From NCBI GenBank assembly GCA_030549815.1, contig JAUQQQ010000006.1, positions 66,050 through 130,049 of the forward strand: DNA of 64,000 nt, given 5' to 3'. Of this stretch, positions 1-8,807 are shown one piece after another. The stretch comes from a bacterium (GTDB lineage: Bacteria; DRYD01). Position 1 is the stretch's first letter; each line of letters starts with the position of its first letter. The position numbers and the translations under genes are program-made. The notes below the pieces were generated by a model. That model worked only from the letters and a program-made list of their open reading frames with translations. It was not told the DNA's origin and made no database searches.

Positions 1-1
1 A

Positions 2-895
2 ACTGCTGCTATGCCATCGGGAACAGGATTAGTAAATTTTTCTAAAATTTTCCCAGATAGATTTTTTGATGTTGGTATAGCTGAGGAACATGCTGTTATA
101 TTTGCTTGTGGATTAGCTTTACAAGGATTAAAACCTGTCGTTGCTATATATTCAACTTTCTTACAAAGGGCTTTTGATATGTTAATTCATGATGTCGCTT
201 TGCAAAAAATCCCAATTCTTTTTGTTTTAGATAGGGCGGGAATTGTTGGTGAGGACGGACCTACTCATCATGGAGTTTTTGACATATCTTACTTAAGGAT
301 GATCCCAAATGTTCAAATTTTTGCTCCATCTAATGAAGTTGAATTAAGAAACATTTTATATACAGCACTCAATAAACTTGAAAAACCAACTTTCATAAGA
401 TATCCACGGGATTTTGTCGAAGGATTAGAAATCCAAGATTTTCAAAAAATCGATTTATACAAGTGGCAAAAAATTTATGAAACACAGGAAAATAAGTCTT
501 ACTCTAAAAAAGTAATGATTTTATCAACGGGAAGAATGAGGAGATTTATTAATTCTATTTCCAAAATTTTAGAAGAAAATGATGTGAATTTGAAAGTTTT
601 CAATTGTATTTCAATTAAACCATTGGATGAAAATGTTTTAATGGATGCTAAGGATTTTGATTTAATCGTTAGTTTAGAAGACAATATATTAGCTGGGGGA
701 TTTGGAAGTTATATTTTGGAATTCTTAAACGATAACGGAATATTTAAGAAAGTTTTGAGATTTGGATGGAATGATGAATTTATTGAACACGGTGCAATGA
801 ATGTTTTATTTAATCATTATGGGTTAGAACCTGTAAAAATATCGGAGAAAATATTGGCTGAATTTAATCAGGCTGTTATTATAAAAAGTGGATAA
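2..895 (+). CDS. dxs: 1-deoxy-D-xylulose-5-phosphate synthase, C-terminal part (5' end outside window)
   Basis: Dxs condenses pyruvate and glyceraldehyde 3-phosphate with thiamine diphosphate, the first step of the MEP isoprenoid pathway. The reading frame is open from base 2 and gives about 297 residues, roughly the last half of a 600-plus residue enzyme. Family hallmarks seen are TAAMPSGTGL, then FFDVGIAEEHA carrying the glutamate that activates the cofactor, then DRAGIVGEDGPTHHG. These belong to the pyrimidine-binding transketolase domain, and a transketolase C-terminal domain follows from about residue 170. The first ATG in view (base 11) is internal, not the start. The gene stands upstream of an unrelated small membrane protein. 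Confidence 0.95.
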   Translation, partial: TAAMPSGTGLVNFSKIFPDRFFDVGIAEEHAVIFACGLALQGLKPVVAIYSTFLQRAFDMLIHDVALQKIPILFVLDRAGIVGEDGPTHHGVFDISYLRMIPNVQIFAPSNEVELRNILYTALNKLEKPTFIRYPRDFVEGLEIQDFQKIDLYKWQKIYETQENKSYSKKVMILSTGRMRRFINSISKILEENDVNLKVFNCISIKPLDENVLMDAKDFDLIVSLEDNILAGGFGSYILEFLNDNGIFKKVLRFGWNDEFIEHGAMNVLFNHYGLEPVKISEKILAEFNQAVIIKSG

Positions 896-999
896 AAAAT
901 ATAAAAAACCTGATAATCTTTTGTTTTGTAGATTAATCTTTATCTTTAATTAGTAAGGGTTTTTTGTGCATTTTGTTTAAAGAATAAATAGGGGTATTG

Positions 1000-1446
1000 A
1001 TGATTTTTGATAACTTTTTTTCTAAAATAGTTTTATCTGCTATATTTTTTATCATTTTGTTAGGTATATTTTGGGTTTATTCACCTTATTCAAGTGATAG
1101 AATTTACATGGATTTTCTTAGCCAAATCAAGTTTATCAAAGAAATTGTTATTAATGGTCATTTAGATAACGGAATAATAAAGGATATTTCTAATGTTTTT
1201 AATGTTACCTATTGGGATAAGGATAAAATCATTTTGCTTTCTTCCTATAAGACTGATATAACTCTATATTTAGGAAAGAATATCTATGCTGAGATTAAGA
1301 CTGTTAGTAACGATGGTGTTGTACCTGTTAAAAGTATAGTTGATGTTGATAGTTTTTTAGATGATGGATTACCAAATAGTGGTATTATAAAATCTTTAAG
1401 TTCCAATTATTATTCTGGATGTGTTATTGTCGTGTCATTAAAATAG
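1000..1446 (+). CDS. Small membrane-anchored protein of unknown function
   Basis: I do not recognise this 148-residue protein. It begins with a short cytoplasmic stretch and one clear membrane segment at about residues 9-27 (rich in Ile, Leu and Phe). A soluble region of about 120 residues follows, predicted to lie outside the cytoplasm and rich in beta-forming residues. The start was placed at the ATG at 1000 because AGGGG lies 6-9 bases upstream; a TTG one codon earlier is also possible. It sits between dxs and rpsK with about 100 bases on each side, so it may be a separate transcription unit. No catalytic motif is visible. Confidence 0.6.
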   Translation: MIFDNFFSKIVLSAIFFIILLGIFWVYSPYSSDRIYMDFLSQIKFIKEIVINGHLDNGIIKDISNVFNVTYWDKDKIILLSSYKTDITLYLGKNIYAEIKTVSNDGVVPVKSIVDVDSFLDDGLPNSGIIKSLSSNYYSGCVIVVSLK

Positions 1447-1551
1447 TAATTTAGGTTTTTGAAAAACAGGGTAGTTTTGTTTTTTTGTAGAATATTTTAT
1501 ATTGTAGAGTGTAATGAAAGTAATTTTAAAAGCAATAATGGAGGTTAGTTT

Positions 1552-1932
1552 ATGGCTGTAAAGAGGAAAAAGAAGTTAAAAAAAGTTGGTAGCACGGGAG
1601 TAGCTCATATTCATTCAACGTTTAATAATACGATTATTACTATAACGGATGAGCATGGTAATACGGTAAGTTGGGCAAGTGGTGGAACTGTTGGATATAA
1701 AGGGACGAAAAAAAGCACACCTTTTGCAGCGCAATTGGCTGCAAGGCAGGCTGCTGAAAAGGCAATTCAACAAGGTTTGAAAGAGGTTAAAGTAATTGTC
1801 AAAGGTCCTGGAGTGGGAAGAGAATCTGCGATAAGAGCTCTTAGAGCTGCTGGTTTAGAAATAAGTGATATAAAGGATGCTACTCCGATACCACACAATG
1901 GTTGCAGACCACCTTCAAGAAGAAGAGTGTAA
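1552..1932 (+). CDS. rpsK: 30S ribosomal protein S11
   Basis: S11 is a component of the platform of the small ribosomal subunit and contacts 16S rRNA near the Shine-Dalgarno path. The 126 residues match the usual length. The typical core is seen ([33 protein letters not shown]) and the conserved C-terminus ends in [13 protein letters not shown]. The ATG follows GGAGG at good spacing. In most bacteria rpsM precedes rpsK; here the upstream neighbour is a membrane protein, so the cluster has been cut. A structured 72-base gap separates it from rpsD. Confidence 0.97.
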   Translation: MAVKRKKKLKKVGSTGVAHIHSTFNNTIITITDEHGNTVSWASGGTVGYKGTKKSTPFAAQLAARQAAEKAIQQGLKEVKVIVKGPGVGRESAIRALRAAGLEISDIKDATPIPHNGCRPPSRRRV

Positions 1933-1936
1933 TATC

Positions 1937-1991
1937 ACCGCTTGCTGGATAGAAGCGGTATATAAATTATCCAGCCCTTGTGAAAACAAGG
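1937..1991 (+). promoter_or_regulatory. Structured RNA before rpsD: candidate pseudoknot plus GAAA-capped hairpin
   Basis: Three helices can be read directly. Stem 1 pairs 1937-1943 with 1953-1959 (7 bp). Stem 2 pairs 1944-1951, which is the loop of stem 1, with 1968-1975 (8 bp), so the two are interleaved as in an H-type pseudoknot. Stem 3 pairs 1976-1981 with 1986-1991 around a GAAA tetraloop and abuts stem 2. A ribosome binding site and the rpsD ATG (2005) follow. S4 is known to repress its own mRNA through a leader pseudoknot in the E. coli alpha operon, so autoregulation by S4 is the likely role (inference). With no bases between the 5' strands of stems 1 and 2, a full pseudoknot would need one or two end pairs open; otherwise the stems are alternatives. 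Confidence 0.6.
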
Positions 1992-2004
1992 AATATAGGA
2001 AAAA

Positions 2005-2643
2005 ATGGGTAGATACATAGGTGCTAAATGTAAGCTGTGCAGAAGAGAAGGAATAAAGTTGTATTTGAAAGGGGAAAAATGTTTTACCGATAAATGCCCT
2101 CTGGAAAAAAGAAACTATCCACCTGGGCAACATGGATTTGTTAAAAGAAGACCCAAATTAACTACTTTTGGTGTCAGATTAAGAGAAAAACAAAAAGTTA
2201 GAAGAATATATGGTGTTAGTGAAAAAATGTTTAGAAAATATTTTGATGAATCAAAGAGATTAGCAAGGTTGGGTAAGGGATTTACAGGACAAAACTTATT
2301 AAAAATATTGGAAAGAAGGTTGGATAATGTTTTATATAGAGCAGGAATAGCAGTATCAAGAGCGCAAGCAAGACAAATTATTTCTCACGGATTTGTTTTA
2401 GTTAATGATAAAAATGTTGATATACCATCTTACTTGATTAAAATGGGTGATGTAATAAAATTTAGACCAAAAGTTTTGAATATTATTAAGGATCATTTAG
2501 ATAGTGCTAAAAATTCATTTATCCCTTCTTGGTTAAATGTAGATTTTAATAATCTAACAGTTAAAGTCCTTAGAGAACCGGAAAGAAACGATGTTGAATA
2601 TCCAATAGAAGACAACTTGATCGTCGAATTCTACTCAAGGTAG
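2005..2643 (+). CDS. rpsD: 30S ribosomal protein S4
   Basis: S4 is a primary 16S rRNA binder that nucleates assembly of the 30S body. The protein has 212 residues. A zinc-type N-terminus is seen, with four cysteines at residues 9, 12, 26 and 31, so this is the Cys-rich form of S4. The S4 RNA-binding domain lies at about residues 100-165 (LERRLDNVLYRAGIA, RAQARQIISHGFVLVN). The ATG has a weak AGGA upstream and follows the structured element at 1937-1991. It is co-oriented with rpsK and is followed 16 bases later by rpoA. Confidence 0.97.
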   Translation: MGRYIGAKCKLCRREGIKLYLKGEKCFTDKCPLEKRNYPPGQHGFVKRRPKLTTFGVRLREKQKVRRIYGVSEKMFRKYFDESKRLARLGKGFTGQNLLKILERRLDNVLYRAGIAVSRAQARQIISHGFVLVNDKNVDIPSYLIKMGDVIKFRPKVLNIIKDHLDSAKNSFIPSWLNVDFNNLTVKVLREPERNDVEYPIEDNLIVEFYSR

Positions 2644-2659
2644 AGGAGGTTAATTAAGT

Positions 2660-3598
2660 ATGCTTACTGTTAATCAAATTAGCACTGGGATATTAGCTAT
2701 AGAGCCTAATTATGGAAGGTTTTTTATAGATAACTTACCTTATGGTATGGGTATTACTATTGGAAATTCCTTGAGAAGGATACTTCTTTCCTATATACCT
2801 GGAGCGGCAATATTTTATGTTAAGATAAATAATGTTTTACATGAATACGAAAGTATAGATGGAGTAAAAGAAGATGTCATTGATATAATTATTAATTTAA
2901 AAAAAGTGAGGTTTAAATATAGGTCAAGCAACAATAGTGAAAAAGTTTTTCTTAATGTTACAGGGCCTGCTGAAGTTAAAGCAAAGGATATAAAATGTCC
3001 TGCTTTGGTTGAAGTGGTTAATCCTGATCAACATATAGCTACTATAACTACAAGTACTGCTTTGACTATTGAAGCTGGTGTAAAGTTAGGGTTTGGATAC
3101 GTCTCTACTGAAGATCAAGTATTGGATGAAGAAGCTAAAGCTATTGGATATATAAAAGTTGATAGCATATTTTCTCCTATAGAAAAGGTCAACTATTACG
3201 TAGAGAATGAGAGGAATGAAAACAATGAACTAATGGATAAATTATATGTTGAAATATGGACGGATGGAAGTGTTTCTCCAAAAGATGCGCTTATAAAAGC
3301 ACTTGGACTCCTTAAAAATTTTGTTGAAAATATAATTAATGGGTACGGTAAGGAGAAAGATCTCATCGAAGAAAGCCATATTTTATCAAGCAGTGGTGAT
3401 ATATTAAGTAAAAATATTAAAGAGTTGAATCTTTCTTCGAGAACTCTGAATTCACTAAAGAGAATAGGTATTAATACTGTGGGTGATTTACTAAAATACA
3501 GTGAAGATGATTTAATTACTATAAGAAATTTAGGTGGAAAATCAATACAAGAAATTAAGCAAAAATTAGAGGAATTAGGGTTAAGCTTAAAAGAATAA
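2660..3598 (+). CDS. rpoA: DNA-directed RNA polymerase alpha subunit
   Basis: Alpha dimerises to seed RNA polymerase assembly, and its C-terminal domain binds upstream promoter DNA and activators. The protein has 312 residues, the usual size. The N-terminal dimerisation domain holds the typical motif GITIGNSLRRILLS near residues 31-44. The C-terminal domain (about 245-312) contains the helix-hairpin-helix LKRIGINTVGDLLKYSEDDL. AGAGGAGGT lies just upstream of the ATG. rplQ, which usually follows rpoA, is absent; a Xer recombinase comes next after only nine bases. Confidence 0.97.
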   Translation: MLTVNQISTGILAIEPNYGRFFIDNLPYGMGITIGNSLRRILLSYIPGAAIFYVKINNVLHEYESIDGVKEDVIDIIINLKKVRFKYRSSNNSEKVFLNVTGPAEVKAKDIKCPALVEVVNPDQHIATITTSTALTIEAGVKLGFGYVSTEDQVLDEEAKAIGYIKVDSIFSPIEKVNYYVENERNENNELMDKLYVEIWTDGSVSPKDALIKALGLLKNFVENIINGYGKEKDLIEESHILSSSGDILSKNIKELNLSSRTLNSLKRIGINTVGDLLKYSEDDLITIRNLGGKSIQEIKQKLEELGLSLKE

Positions 3599-3607
3599 AA
3601 AATAAAA

Positions 3608-4525
3608 TTGCGAAAAGAAGTTTTTAACATTATAGAAGATTTTAAGTATTATCTTATTAGTTTAGGGCTTTCCAATAGAACAGTAAGGGAATATATACTC
3701 GATGTAAAAAGATTTTTTGATTATGCAGGTATCAAAACTATAGATGAGAATAATGTTGAAAAAATTATTGCGGCAATCAAGAAATATGTAGTATTTTTGA
3801 AAACAGAAAAAAATTGTTCGAGTAGGGGAATAAATAGGAAAATATCGAGTTTAAGATCTTTTTTTAAATTCCTGTGGAAAGAAAAATTATTTGAAAATAA
3901 CTATTCTGACTTAATTGAGAGTATGAAGACCCCAAAAACTTTACCCAAGGCTATTTCTTTAGAGGATGTTAAAGAAATATTGTCAAGTATTAACTTAGTT
4001 TTTTCAAAAATTTCGCTTAAATATAGAGATTTTATACAAAGTAGAAATAGGTTAATATTTATATTTTTAGTTTTTACAGGTTTAAGGGTTTCTGAATTGG
4101 TAAATGTTAAATTATCTGATTTTGATTTTTCTAATAATACTCTTAAAGTTAAAGGTAAAGGTGATAAGGAAAGAATAGTAATTTTTAGTGATTATGTTAA
4201 AGAAAATCTAAATGATTACTTGAAGCTAAGGGAAAAATTTTGTAGTAGTGATTACATTTTTGTAAGTTTAAGAAAGAAAAAAATAAACGTTAGGACTGTG
4301 CAGTATATTTTTCAGAGGATTTCAAAAATAATTAGTTATAGGTTTAAATTAACACCGCATGTTATGAGGCATACTTTTGCTTCCTTAATGTTGGAAAATG
4401 GTGCTGACATAGTTGCTATTAAGGAATTGTTGGGACATTCTAATTTAAGTACTACACAGATATATACAAAAATTTCAGTTGAACATTTAAAAAAGAATTA
4501 CAAGATTGAAAAGATAAATATATGA
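3608..4525 (+). CDS. xerD: Tyrosine recombinase of the XerC/XerD family
   Basis: Xer recombinases resolve chromosome dimers at dif sites. The protein has about 305 residues, typical for Xer. The N-terminal SAM-like core-binding domain spans about residues 1-100. In the catalytic domain the tetrad is complete: Arg in TGLRVSELV (about residue 160), Lys in the beta-hairpin VKGKGDKER, His-x-x-Arg in HVMRHTFAS, His in LGHSNLSTT, and the nucleophile Tyr in QIYTKIS. The start is a TTG at 3608. The stop overlaps the dnaX ATG in ATGA. XerC and XerD cannot be told apart here, and no dif site was recognised, so the symbol is provisional. Confidence 0.85.
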   Translation: MRKEVFNIIEDFKYYLISLGLSNRTVREYILDVKRFFDYAGIKTIDENNVEKIIAAIKKYVVFLKTEKNCSSRGINRKISSLRSFFKFLWKEKLFENNYSDLIESMKTPKTLPKAISLEDVKEILSSINLVFSKISLKYRDFIQSRNRLIFIFLVFTGLRVSELVNVKLSDFDFSNNTLKVKGKGDKERIVIFSDYVKENLNDYLKLREKFCSSDYIFVSLRKKKINVRTVQYIFQRISKIISYRFKLTPHVMRHTFASLMLENGADIVAIKELLGHSNLSTTQIYTKISVEHLKKNYKIEKINI

Positions 4526-6063
4526 GCTATATAACTTTATACAGAAAATACAGGCCACAAAAATTTTCAGAAGTAATTGGACAGGATATTAGTGTAAAAA
4601 TAATAACAAATTCTATTTTGAAAGAAAATTTTTCCCATTCTTATTTGTTTACTGGGACAAGAGGAACTGGAAAAACAACGGTGGCAAGGATATTCGCAAA
4701 GGCTTTGAATTGTTTAAATAGGCAGGGTTTTGAACCTTGCAATGCTTGTCAAAATTGTATTTCCTTTAATAACGGGAGTTTCCCAGATTGTATAGAAATA
4801 GATGCTGCTTCTAATAGAGGTATAAATGAAATAAAACAAATAAGAGAAAATTTGAAATTGAACCCTATTAAAGACAAGTTCAAAATTTACATAATAGATG
4901 AAGTCCATATGCTTACTATAGAAGCTTTTAATGCTCTCCTTAAAAGTCTTGAAGAACCGCCTTCTTTCGTTGTATTTATCCTTGCTACTACCGATATTCA
5001 TAAAGTTCCGATAACTATACAATCAAGATGTCAAAAAATAGAATTCAAAAAAGTCCATCATAAGATAATATTTGAGCATTTAAAGAGTATTTGTGACAAA
5101 GAGAAAATTGTAATAGATGAAGATGCTTTAATGTTTTTAGCTAAAGCTGCTAATGGATCAGTTAGAGATTCACTTAGCTTATTGGAACAAGTAAGAAATA
5201 TATCTGATAATATTACTTTGAAAGATGTGTTACAAATGTTCTCTGTAGTTTCCTTAAAATGGGTATATGATTATATAAATTTTATCTTGAGGGGTGATGT
5301 AGTTTCTTTTATTGATTTGATCAATAAGGTAAAATTTTACTCTGTTAACCTTTATCAATTTTTGTATATGATTGTTAATGAATTGAAAAATTGTATATAT
5401 TACAAGTTTGTTGGCCCAATAGATGAATTTAGTTCTTTTCAAATAGAAAATTACAAAGGCATTAGTTCTTATGCTAAAATTGAAGATTTGAGAAAGATGA
5501 TGAATTCATTGAATATGATGCTTAATTTTTATAAATCGGAGAATGATTATATACTTTTTGAAATTTATTCTCTTAATTTGATTTTTGAAAGAGGTATACA
5601 GATTGACAAGAAGGAAGAGGAAAAAGTAGAGAAAGAAAAAAAGTTAGAAATTACTGAAACTAAGGAAAATATGGATGTAAAAATGAGAGATAGTAGAGAT
5701 GAAGAACATGATCATACTTTTGATAAAAATAATGAGGAAAATAGTGATTTTCATAAAGATATTAAATCTGTTAAGGAAAAAATATTAAAGATATTCGAGA
5801 ATGATAAATTATTATATAATGCGATTAGTAATGTTGAAGGTGTTCTTGTTGAGGAAGGAAAATTAGTTTTTATTTTTCAATCTAATAAGAAAGATGTTTA
5901 TGTTAAGATATTAAAAAATAAGTCGAGTACTATCGTTGATCGTCTTAAGGATTTGTTTGATATTAATAGCGTTGAAATTAGGGAATTAAAAGGTCAAAAG
6001 ATTACAAAATCTTCAAAAAATTCCCAATTTGAGAGGATTGTGGATTATACAAGGAGAATATGA
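4522..6063 (+). CDS. dnaX: DNA polymerase III subunit gamma/tau
   Basis: DnaX is the AAA+ motor of the clamp loader that places the beta clamp on primed DNA. The 513 residues begin with the typical [20 protein letters not shown]. Walker A is GTRGTGKTT near residues 46-54, a cysteine zinc-binding cluster (CxxCxxC type) follows, and Walker B is IIDEVHML. The sensor and lid region extends to about residue 215. The last 150 residues are highly charged, then form a small C-terminal domain, shorter than in long tau proteins. It overlaps the recombinase stop by 4 bases. I found no clear internal frameshift signal for a gamma form. Confidence 0.95.
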   Translation: MSYITLYRKYRPQKFSEVIGQDISVKIITNSILKENFSHSYLFTGTRGTGKTTVARIFAKALNCLNRQGFEPCNACQNCISFNNGSFPDCIEIDAASNRGINEIKQIRENLKLNPIKDKFKIYIIDEVHMLTIEAFNALLKSLEEPPSFVVFILATTDIHKVPITIQSRCQKIEFKKVHHKIIFEHLKSICDKEKIVIDEDALMFLAKAANGSVRDSLSLLEQVRNISDNITLKDVLQMFSVVSLKWVYDYINFILRGDVVSFIDLINKVKFYSVNLYQFLYMIVNELKNCIYYKFVGPIDEFSSFQIENYKGISSYAKIEDLRKMMNSLNMMLNFYKSENDYILFEIYSLNLIFERGIQIDKKEEEKVEKEKKLEITETKENMDVKMRDSRDEEHDHTFDKNNEENSDFHKDIKSVKEKILKIFENDKLLYNAISNVEGVLVEEGKLVFIFQSNKKDVYVKILKNKSSTIVDRLKDLFDINSVEIRELKGQKITKSSKNSQFERIVDYTRRI

Positions 6064-6079
6064 AAAATAGGAGGTAAGA

Positions 6080-8446
6080 GTGAGAATAGTAATATTTTTT
6101 ATATTGTTATTCATAACTATTTTTGCTTCATGGGCAATTAGTCCTCAGGATTTGGAAGGTAAAAGTGAAAACGAACTTTATAATATGGCAGTTGATTATT
6201 ACAATAAATTTGACGATAAATCTGCTTATATAGTTTGTGCTTACATAATTAAAAACGTTAATCCAAGAAATAGATATGCTTTTTATTTATTGTCTGAGAT
6301 ATTAATAAGGAATATTACTTCATCTTCTGATAAACAAAAAATTTATAATGAGATTTTAAAATACGCTGATTATGTTATAAATAATATTGATTACTATGAT
6401 GCAAGAGCTTATTATTACAAGGGTTGGGTTTATTTTAGTATGGGTGATTATGCTTCTTCTGAAGTAAATCTAAAAAAATCTCTTCAGAATGACCCTTATT
6501 TTTTACCATCTTTAAGGTTATTACTTGACTTGTATATTAATAAGAAAAATTTTGATGATGCTTTAGATGTTGCGAAAAAGATACTTGATAGAGGATATAT
6601 AAATAAGGATTTTGCTTATTTAATATTCAGACTTTATGTTGAATCTGATAAGCTTGACGAGGCCAAGAAATTTGCTGATAAATATCAATCTTTTCTTAAT
6701 GATGATAAATCATTTTACTTGCTTTCTTTATTAAACTATAATCTTGGTAATTATAATGTAGCCTTAGATTTTATTGAAAAAGCTTTGTCATCTTTTCCTG
6801 ATAACCTTGATTACTTGAAATTGAAAGTAAAAATACTGTATTCTCAGAAAAGGTATAAGGAAGCTTACGATATAATAAAGCAAAGATTTGCAGATACTAA
6901 AGATGATGAAATTTTGATAATAAAAAAAGAAATAGAAGCTTCTAATTTTAGGAATATTTTCTTTATTGTTTTAGGATTTGTTATTATAATGGTTATAGGA
7001 GTATTTATTTTGTTCTATATTAAAGAGAAGAAAATTAAGGAAGAGAAAATTAGCATACAAAATATTAAGAAGAAATACCAAGAGACAGTTTCTGTTAAAG
7101 CAGAAAACTTGGATATACTTGTTAGTTTAATACAGGAATTCTTTAATGAAAATATATTAAGTGAAGTTCGTAATTTTACTTCTTTTATGGCTATTTATGT
7201 TTCTGACCCACGAAAAGATAATGTGATGTATCTTTACGTTAGTAGCCGATTATTTGAAGTTCCAGATGTTTTATATATATACCCTAAATATTCGGCTTGG
7301 CTTTCTGAGTATGCTAATACCCCTGTTCATTTAATGGAACTACAAAATAATAATATCTTTTATGAATGGTTTGGGGGTAAGAATATAACAATGTTTAAAA
7401 AACAAAGGCTATTATTTTTAATTCCTTGTATGAGTAGAGGGTTGTTGCAATGTGTTATTTTTATTGGTGCTAAAAATGAGGAAGAAGAACAAAGTATAAT
7501 TCAAGTATTAAGAAAATATAAGGAAGTAATTGGTGAGGTTGCCGAAGAAATCGCTAATGATGTTATTTCTGTTAGGTTTAAGGAAGCTGCTATTTTAGAT
7601 GAATTGACAAGGCTTTATAACAGAAGATTTATGTACCAAAAAATGGAGGAGGAAATAGGAAAGGCTTCTAAAACTAATCAGAAAATTTCTTTTATTCTAT
7701 GTGATATTGATAATTTTAAAAAATTTAATGATACTTATGGACATCAGGTGGGGGATGAAGTTTTAAGAGCAGTTGCAAGAGTATTTAAGGGTGTTGCACG
7801 AGAATTCTTCGATTGGCCTTTTAGGTATGGTGGTGAGGAAATAGGGATAATTCTGCCAAATACCCCTACTGATAAGGCATTTGAGATAGCTGAAAGAGTT
7901 AGAACTGAGGTTTCTTCTCAAAGATTTGAAAATGTCCCTACTATCATTACTATATCCTTGGGTTTGGCTACTTATCCTGATCATGGTAAGAGTATTGATG
8001 AAATAATAAAAGCAGCGGATGAAGCACTCTATTATTCAAAAAGAACAGGAAAAAATAAAACTACTATTGCAGGAGTTAAAGTATTATCAGAAGCTAATGA
8101 AAATAAAAATGAAGTTGTTAAAGAAACATCAAAAAGTATAGATTTTAAAATACCTTCATTCGTATATAGTTTGGAGCAGTTTGAAGAGTATTATGCAAGT
8201 GTCAGAAGTAATTATAAACATAAAATATTAACAATTGAAACAACAGTTAATGAAAGTTTGGAAAAAATGGTAATGGAAATTTATCATGAGCTTATGCTAG
8301 TAGAATCCATGGGAATGAAAATGCAAGATAATAAGGTAATAATAAAGATTTTATTAATAGAAAGAAGCGAAGAAGATATACAGAAAATAGTAAATGATAT
8401 TTCTAGTAAATACAATGTTAAACCAAGTATTGAAACTAAAATATAA
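6080..8446 (+). CDS. TPR-repeat membrane protein with C-terminal GGDEF domain
   Basis: Predicted diguanylate cyclase. A signal-like hydrophobic N-terminus (residues 1-20) is followed by several TPR units to about residue 275. A membrane segment lies near 292-313, then a region of about 180 residues that may be a GAF-like sensor, then the GGDEF domain at about 507-670. The last 110 residues are unassigned. The GGDEF opening DELTRLYNRRF and the metal site CDIDNFKKFNDTYGH are seen, but the signature itself reads RYGGEEI, with Ile where Phe is usual. No canonical RxxD inhibitory site precedes it; the spacing reads REFFD. The start is GTG at 6080 behind GGAGGT. The TPR region would face the periplasm. 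Confidence 0.85.
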   Translation: MRIVIFFILLFITIFASWAISPQDLEGKSENELYNMAVDYYNKFDDKSAYIVCAYIIKNVNPRNRYAFYLLSEILIRNITSSSDKQKIYNEILKYADYVINNIDYYDARAYYYKGWVYFSMGDYASSEVNLKKSLQNDPYFLPSLRLLLDLYINKKNFDDALDVAKKILDRGYINKDFAYLIFRLYVESDKLDEAKKFADKYQSFLNDDKSFYLLSLLNYNLGNYNVALDFIEKALSSFPDNLDYLKLKVKILYSQKRYKEAYDIIKQRFADTKDDEILIIKKEIEASNFRNIFFIVLGFVIIMVIGVFILFYIKEKKIKEEKISIQNIKKKYQETVSVKAENLDILVSLIQEFFNENILSEVRNFTSFMAIYVSDPRKDNVMYLYVSSRLFEVPDVLYIYPKYSAWLSEYANTPVHLMELQNNNIFYEWFGGKNITMFKKQRLLFLIPCMSRGLLQCVIFIGAKNEEEEQSIIQVLRKYKEVIGEVAEEIANDVISVRFKEAAILDELTRLYNRRFMYQKMEEEIGKASKTNQKISFILCDIDNFKKFNDTYGHQVGDEVLRAVARVFKGVAREFFDWPFRYGGEEIGIILPNTPTDKAFEIAERVRTEVSSQRFENVPTIITISLGLATYPDHGKSIDEIIKAADEALYYSKRTGKNKTTIAGVKVLSEANENKNEVVKETSKSIDFKIPSFVYSLEQFEEYYASVRSNYKHKILTIETTVNESLEKMVMEIYHELMLVESMGMKMQDNKVIIKILLIERSEEDIQKIVNDISSKYNVKPSIETKI

Positions 8447-8807
8447 TTATTCGCAGAAATATCAGAGAGAATTAGCTTTGTCTATTGTATTTCAATACAT
8501 ATTTTTTAATAGGTTTTTCTTACCTTTTTTTCTTTCTCAATATTTTGTTGAAATTCTTAATGAAATTATATTGAATTATTATAGATATAATGAATTAGTA
8601 TGGGAAGCTTTGTATAGATCGAATTTTTTTGTAATGAATTACATGGAAAGAGCTCTACTTCTGTTATTATTTGCTGAAATAAAGAAAGGAGATATAGAAC
8701 CTAAATTGCTGGCATACATTTATATAAGGCTGGCAAAAAAATATTGTAGAAAAAATTTTTATAAGCTAATTCCTGTTTTTGTTTCCAATGTTGAAAAAAG
8801 TATATAG
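8415..8807 (+). CDS. nusB: Divergent NusB-like protein
   Basis: NusB binds boxA RNA with S10 in ribosomal RNA antitermination. The protein is small (about 130 residues) and helical. Its start KYQRELALSIVFQY resembles the NusB opening with RELAL. Its middle MERALLLLLFAEI resembles the NusB helix that begins MDRAIL, and its end KLIPVFVSNVEKSI resembles KFVNGVLDKI. The match is by eye and several usual arginines are missing, so function is uncertain. I chose the ATG at 8415; one at 8394 is also in frame. Either start overlaps the GGDEF gene's 3' end, and the 3' end overlaps the PBP gene. Confidence 0.5.
   Translation: MLNQVLKLKYNYSQKYQRELALSIVFQYIFFNRFFLPFFLSQYFVEILNEIILNYYRYNELVWEALYRSNFFVMNYMERALLLLLFAEIKKGDIEPKLLAYIYIRLAKKYCRKNFYKLIPVFVSNVEKSI

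Noticed and set aside
905..970. AAAAAACC paired with GGTTTTTT after dxs as a terminator
   Set aside because: The loop would be nearly 50 bases and the stem is mostly A-T pairs.
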